Source: Gordonia sp. 'Campus' (GTDB lineage: Bacteria > Actinomycetota > Actinomycetes > Mycobacteriales > Mycobacteriaceae). From it: DNA of 64,000 bases. Location of the stretch: assembly GCF_022206305.1 (NCBI RefSeq), contig NZ_JAKOIW010000011.1:112563-176562 (forward strand). The letters run 5' to 3'. Positions 60,136 to 64,000 of the stretch are shown here, in pieces (position 1 is the stretch's first letter; the number at the start of each line of letters is the position of its first letter). The notes below the pieces were generated by a model that saw only the letters and a list, made by a program, of their open reading frames with translations, was not told the DNA's origin and searched no databases. The translations under genes and the position numbers were made by a program.

Positions 60136-62202
60136 CTACGAATTCCCGATTGTCCGCCAGAGGAATTCGTAGGCGAGGGCCGACTTGAATGCGGCCTGCT
60201 TGTTGTCTGCCGCGCCGCCGTGGCCGCCCTCGATGTTCTCGTAGTACAGGACGTCGTGTCCGGTCTCCTCGAGGCGCGCGACCAGCTTGCGCGCGTGCCC
60301 GGGATGGACACGGTCGTCGCGAGTCGAGGTGGTGACCAGGATGGCCGGGTACGCCACGCCGGCCTCGATGTTCTGGTACGGCGAGAACGGCTTCATGAAC
60401 TCCCACTGTTCGGGATCGTCGGGGTCGCCGTATTCGGCCATCCACGACGCGCCGGCGAGCAGCAGGTGGTAGCGCTTCATGTCGATCAGCGGCACCTGGC
60501 ACACGAGTGCGCCGAACAACTCCGGGTATCGCGTGAGCATCACACCCATCAGCAGACCGCCGTTGGAGCCGCCCTGTGCGCCGAGCTGTTCGGGTGTCGT
60601 CAGGCCGGTGTCGACGAGCGCACGGGCCACCGCGGCGAAGTCCTCGTAGACCTTGTGCCGCCCGGCCTTCTGTGCCTGGGTGTGCCACGACGGCCCGTAC
60701 TCGCCGCCGCCGCGGATGTTGGCGATGACGTAGATGCCGCCGCGCTCGATCCAGCTCTGTCCGGCGACCGCGAGGTAACCGGGGGTGAGGGAGTTTTCGA
60801 AGCCGCCGTAACCGTAGAGAAGCGTCGGACCGGAGGAGACGTCGCGTCGGCGGACCACGAAGTACGGAACCTGGGTGCCGTCGTCGGAGGTGGCGAAATG
60901 CTGTTCTGCGGTGACAGTCTCGGAGTCGAAGAACGACGGGCTGTGCTTGATGACCCGCGGTGCGCGACCGCTCTCGCCATGCAGGAGGCTCGGTGGATCG
61001 GTGAACGAGGTCGCCGACCAGAACACCTCGTTGCTCTCGTCGGGGTCGGTGTCGAGCACCGAGACCGTCGCGAGGTCGGGCAGGCCGGGCATGTCGACGA
61101 CCGTCCATGACCCCAGCTCACGGACCTCCACCCGGGTGTGGACGTCGTGGAGCAGCACGAGGATCAGATGCGAACGCGTATAGGCATAGTCGACGAGACT
61201 CGTGTGTGCGTCCGGGGTGAAAAGGATCGTGGCCCCTCGGTCGCCTGTCCGGTACGCCTCGTAATCGAAGGCCAGCAGGGTGCCGGGAGCGTGTGTCGTG
61301 CCGTTGACCTCCCATGGCGAGCGCGTCATCACCAGGAGCCAATTCTTGCGCACCCCGGCGCTCGCGTCCGTGGGGACGTCGAGCAGCTCGGGTTCTCCGT
61401 CGCGCAGTTCATAGTCCAGCGAGTTGAAGAAATCCGTTGCGCGACCGATGAAGTGCCGCTCGTAACCGGGGGTGTCGTCGTAGACCGCGTGTACGGACAC
61501 ATCGCCGGGCTCGCCCGCGAAGACGGTCACCGCGTCCTCGAGCGGCGTGCCCCGAGTCCACCGCTTGACCACACGCGGATAGCCGGAGTCGGTCAGCGAC
61601 CCGTGGCCGTCGGGCTGTTCGCCGAAATCGGTTCCCACGTAGACGGTGTCGCGGTCGATCCAGCCGACGCTCGACTTGTTCTCCGGCAGCGCGAAGCCGC
61701 CGTCGACCCAGGTGCGGGACGGAATGTCGAACTCGCGGACCACCGATGCGTCGGCGCCGCCGCGCGACAGCGAGATGAGCGCCCGCTCGTACTCGGGTCG
61801 CAGCACGGTCGCGCCTGCCCAGACCCAGTTCTCGTCCTCCGCGCGCGCGAGCTCGTCGACGTCGATGAGGACGTCCCATTCGGGCGAGTCGGTGACATAG
61901 GAGTCGAAGGTCGTGCGACGCCACAACCCGCGTGGGTTCGCCGCGTCACGCCAGAAGTTGTAGAGGTACTCGCCGCGGCGGCGGGCGTAGGGAATGCGGT
62001 CGTCGGTGTCGAGGGTCGCGAGGGTGGCGGCCTCGAGTTCGCGGAATCGCTCCGAGGTGGTCAGCTCGGCGACGGTGGGCTCGTTGTGGGCGCGCACCCA
62101 GGACAGCGCGGCGTCGCCGGTGACCTCTTCCAGCCACTGGTGGGGATCGTCGGAAACGGGGGACGTGGCTTGGGGAGAACGGACGTCGTCGTGCGCGGTC
62201 AT
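60136..62202 (-). CDS. Prolyl oligopeptidase family serine peptidase
   Basis: 688 residues of family S9A. An N-terminal seven-blade propeller part covers about 75-420, starting after DDPHQWLEEVTGDAALSWV. The hydrolase part has YGYGGFENSLTPGY, IRGGGEYGPSWH, nucleophile Ser in GGSNGGLLMG, the Asp in STRDDRVHPGHARK and the His in EGGHGG. It cuts short peptides after proline. No signal peptide, so cytoplasmic. ATG 62202 is chosen; the TTG at 62211 is unlikely. Confidence 0.95.
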   Translation of the reverse strand: MTAHDDVRSPQATSPVSDDPHQWLEEVTGDAALSWVRAHNEPTVAELTTSERFRELEAATLATLDTDDRIPYARRRGEYLYNFWRDAANPRGLWRRTTFDSYVTDSPEWDVLIDVDELARAEDENWVWAGATVLRPEYERALISLSRGGADASVVREFDIPSRTWVDGGFALPENKSSVGWIDRDTVYVGTDFGEQPDGHGSLTDSGYPRVVKRWTRGTPLEDAVTVFAGEPGDVSVHAVYDDTPGYERHFIGRATDFFNSLDYELRDGEPELLDVPTDASAGVRKNWLLVMTRSPWEVNGTTHAPGTLLAFDYEAYRTGDRGATILFTPDAHTSLVDYAYTRSHLILVLLHDVHTRVEVRELGSWTVVDMPGLPDLATVSVLDTDPDESNEVFWSATSFTDPPSLLHGESGRAPRVIKHSPSFFDSETVTAEQHFATSDDGTQVPYFVVRRRDVSSGPTLLYGYGGFENSLTPGYLAVAGQSWIERGGIYVIANIRGGGEYGPSWHTQAQKAGRHKVYEDFAAVARALVDTGLTTPEQLGAQGGSNGGLLMGVMLTRYPELFGALVCQVPLIDMKRYHLLLAGASWMAEYGDPDDPEQWEFMKPFSPYQNIEAGVAYPAILVTTSTRDDRVHPGHARKLVARLEETGHDVLYYENIEGGHGGAADNKQAAFKSALAYEFLWRTIGNS

Positions 62203-62371
62203 GGCGTCCAACGTACGCGGGGAAGCCTGGTGTCAGACGTGTGGTCGGTGCCTGTTCGCGCAGGGCGAAGCCACCGCCACGCGTGGGCGATCGGTCGGTG
62301 AACAGCACAAATCGGCATACGGACGCAGGTGCGGCGCGGTATCTTTGCCCGGCGAGGATGAGGAGATCCCT

Positions 62372-64000
62372 ATGGCCCCCGACGAATCGGTTCCTGCCCG
62401 CCACACGGACCAGCGGGTGCGCCGGCGCCCGAGGTGGGGTCGCCTGCCGGTGGCCACGTGCACCGCACTCACGGTCATCGCGCTCGTCGCCGCCTGCGAC
62501 AGCGGATCCTCGGGAACGGGTTCGCCCCCGAGCTCGTCGGCCCTGGTGAATCCCAACGACGTGGCGGCTGAACCCCTACCGGCCGGCGCGGTCGACAAGG
62601 CGGTGGGTCAGCTCGACGACCTCGTCGGCTCGATCATGGAGTCGACGAAGATCCCCGGTATCGCCGTCGCCGTCGTCTCCGGTGGGGAGACCAAGTACGC
62701 CAAGGGTTTCGGCGTCCGAGACATCGACACCGGTGACGCGGTCGACGCGAACACCGTCTTCCAGCTGGCCTCGGTGTCCAAATCGGTCGGGTCGACGGTG
62801 GTGGGTGCCGCGGTGACCGACAAGACCGTCACCTGGGAGATGCCCATCGTCGAATCGCTGCCGTGGTTCGCGCTGGCCGAACCGTATGTCACCCGCACCG
62901 TGACCGTGGGCGACATGTACTCGCATCGTTCGGGCCTGCCCGACCACGCCGGTGACAAGCTCGAGGACATGGGCTACTCGCGTGACGAGATCCTGCAGCG
63001 GATGCGCTTCATGCCGCTCGAACCGTTCCGCATCAGCTACGCCTACACCAACTTCGGGGTGACCGCCGGCGCCGAGGCCGTGGCCGTGAAGGCCGGCAAG
63101 GACTGGCCCACGCTGTCCCAGGACCTCGTCTACGGGCCTCTCGGTATGAGCAGCACGAGCTCCCGCTACATCGACTTCGAGAAGCGGCCCGACCGCGCCG
63201 TCGGACACGTCAAGGCCGACGGTAAATGGGTTCAGACGCCCATCCCGCGCGATCCCGACGCACAGTCACCGGCCGGTGGTGTGAGCTCGTCGGTCAACGA
63301 CATGGCGATCTGGCTGAAGATGGTTCTCGCGCAGGGCAAACACAACGGGCAAGAGGTCGTCGCCGCCGACGCGCTGCTGCCGGCAGTGTCCTCGCAGGTC
63401 ATCTCCAATCCGCCGAAGACGCCCGATTCACGCGCCGGCACGTACGGCTACGGATTCAACGTCGGTGTGACCGAGGATGCGCGCACGCAGTTCAATCACG
63501 CCGGCGCCTTCTCCTCGGGTGCGGGAACGGTGTTCTCCATCCTGCCGTCCGCCGACACCGCGATCGTGGTGCTGTCCAACGCCGCACCCGTGGGAGCGGT
63601 CGACGCGATCGCCGCCGAATTCATGGACCTGGTCCAGTTCGGTGAGGTCCGCAACGACTGGCGCGATCTCTACGCCAAGGCATATGAGCCGCTGAGCGTC
63701 CCCAACGGCGTGCTCGTGGGCAAGCCGCGCCCGACCGATCCGGCACCGGCGCAACCGCTGCCGTCGTACGTGGGTACCTACGCCAACCCGGTCTACGGTC
63801 CGGCCGAGGTCGTCGAACGCGACGGCAAGCTGATCCTCGAGATGGGCCCGGGCGGGGTCCGCAAACACGAACTCGCCCATTGGGACGGCAACGACTTCAC
63901 GTTCACCCTGCTCAACGAGAACGCCGAGGCGGGCACGATCTCCCAGGTCACCTTCGACGGGCCGCGTATGAAGATCGAGTATTACGACGACGAGGAGAGC
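62372..64000 (+). CDS. Lipoprotein of the serine beta-lactamase / penicillin-binding protein family (3' end outside the window)
   Basis: 543 residues are visible with no stop. A signal peptide ends in the lipobox LVAAC42, so it is membrane-anchored outside the cell. The active site has S134-V-S-K137, Y-T-N in ISYAYTNFG, and HAG for the third motif (FNHAGAFSSGAG), as in class C-type esterases and D-peptidases. After the catalytic domain, a DUF3471-like C-terminal domain begins near LPSYVGTYANPVYGPAEV. ATG 62372 has GAGGAG seven bases upstream. The substrate is unknown: an ester or D-amino peptide is more likely than antibiotics. Confidence 0.9.
   Translation, partial: MAPDESVPARHTDQRVRRRPRWGRLPVATCTALTVIALVAACDSGSSGTGSPPSSSALVNPNDVAAEPLPAGAVDKAVGQLDDLVGSIMESTKIPGIAVAVVSGGETKYAKGFGVRDIDTGDAVDANTVFQLASVSKSVGSTVVGAAVTDKTVTWEMPIVESLPWFALAEPYVTRTVTVGDMYSHRSGLPDHAGDKLEDMGYSRDEILQRMRFMPLEPFRISYAYTNFGVTAGAEAVAVKAGKDWPTLSQDLVYGPLGMSSTSSRYIDFEKRPDRAVGHVKADGKWVQTPIPRDPDAQSPAGGVSSSVNDMAIWLKMVLAQGKHNGQEVVAADALLPAVSSQVISNPPKTPDSRAGTYGYGFNVGVTEDARTQFNHAGAFSSGAGTVFSILPSADTAIVVLSNAAPVGAVDAIAAEFMDLVQFGEVRNDWRDLYAKAYEPLSVPNGVLVGKPRPTDPAPAQPLPSYVGTYANPVYGPAEVVERDGKLILEMGPGGVRKHELAHWDGNDFTFTLLNENAEAGTISQVTFDGPRMKIEYYDDEES

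Overview
The window is high-GC, densely packed DNA from a mycolic-acid-type actinobacterium (order Mycobacteriales, most like Gordonia or Williamsia). The evidence is a mycobacterial-style moeA-psd-pssA-AAA ATPase block, a GroEL-type chaperonin behind two CIRCE operators, a secreted mycolyltransferase-like esterase, an MptpB-like phosphatase, a DUF222/HNH (13E12-type) protein and an F420-type LLM oxidoreductase. The genus is inferred from gene content and style only. No rRNA, tRNA, CRISPR array, insertion sequence or prophage was recognised.

Layout. 1-4.1 kb (minus): moeA, psd, pssA and the start of a Cdc48-like AAA ATPase. 4.2-6 kb: a HAD phosphatase, a SRPBCC protein and a lone DUF350 protein. 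6.2-12.8 kb: a two-subunit acyl-CoA dehydrogenase with a divergent TetR, an MFS exporter with a divergent TetR and paired operators, and an amidase. 13-16.6 kb: two convergent membrane proteins with PQQ-like beta-propellers. 16.7-23.2 kb (minus): a LytS/LytTR two-component pair and two sodium:solute symporters, each with a small two-helix membrane partner. 23.2-30.8 kb: a hexuronate/L-gulonate catabolic locus. manD-kdgK-uxuB-like-eda run leftward with 4-base overlaps. A GntR regulator, an MHS-type transporter and an idonate/gulonate-type dehydrogenase run rightward, with matching operators on both sides. 30.8-34.7 kb (minus): the SpeE-DUF350-DUF4247-DUF2617-DUF4178 cassette. 34.8-37.6 kb: an LLM oxidoreductase divergent from groEL. 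37.7-42.8 kb: a patch of hypothetical genes, the DUF222/HNH protein, a FrnE/DsbA oxidoreductase with a tiny Cys protein, and a fusion of a pyrimidine-dimer-glycosylase-like domain to a PUA/EVE-like domain. 43-52.4 kb: mycolyltransferase-like esterase, phosphatase, GH3 glucosidase, thioesterase/TetR pair, small secreted and SRPBCC proteins, PPK2 and a membrane protein.

52.4-60.1 kb is the most unusual region. A short Hsp70, a large FN3-like protein, a TerD-family protein, a cyclase-family hydrolase and a ThDP enzyme run leftward, and a GrpE-like gene diverges from the Hsp70. I read this as a dedicated chaperone/stress module separate from housekeeping dnaK. The window ends with a prolyl oligopeptidase and a truncated lipoprotein of the serine beta-lactamase family.

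The catabolic locus can be read as a full route: the Zn-type dehydrogenase makes fructuronate, the mannitol-dehydrogenase-family enzyme makes mannonate, ManD gives 2-keto-3-deoxygluconate, KdgK phosphorylates it and Eda splits KDPG to pyruvate and glyceraldehyde-3-phosphate. The symporter block looks like sensed uptake of a small carboxylate.
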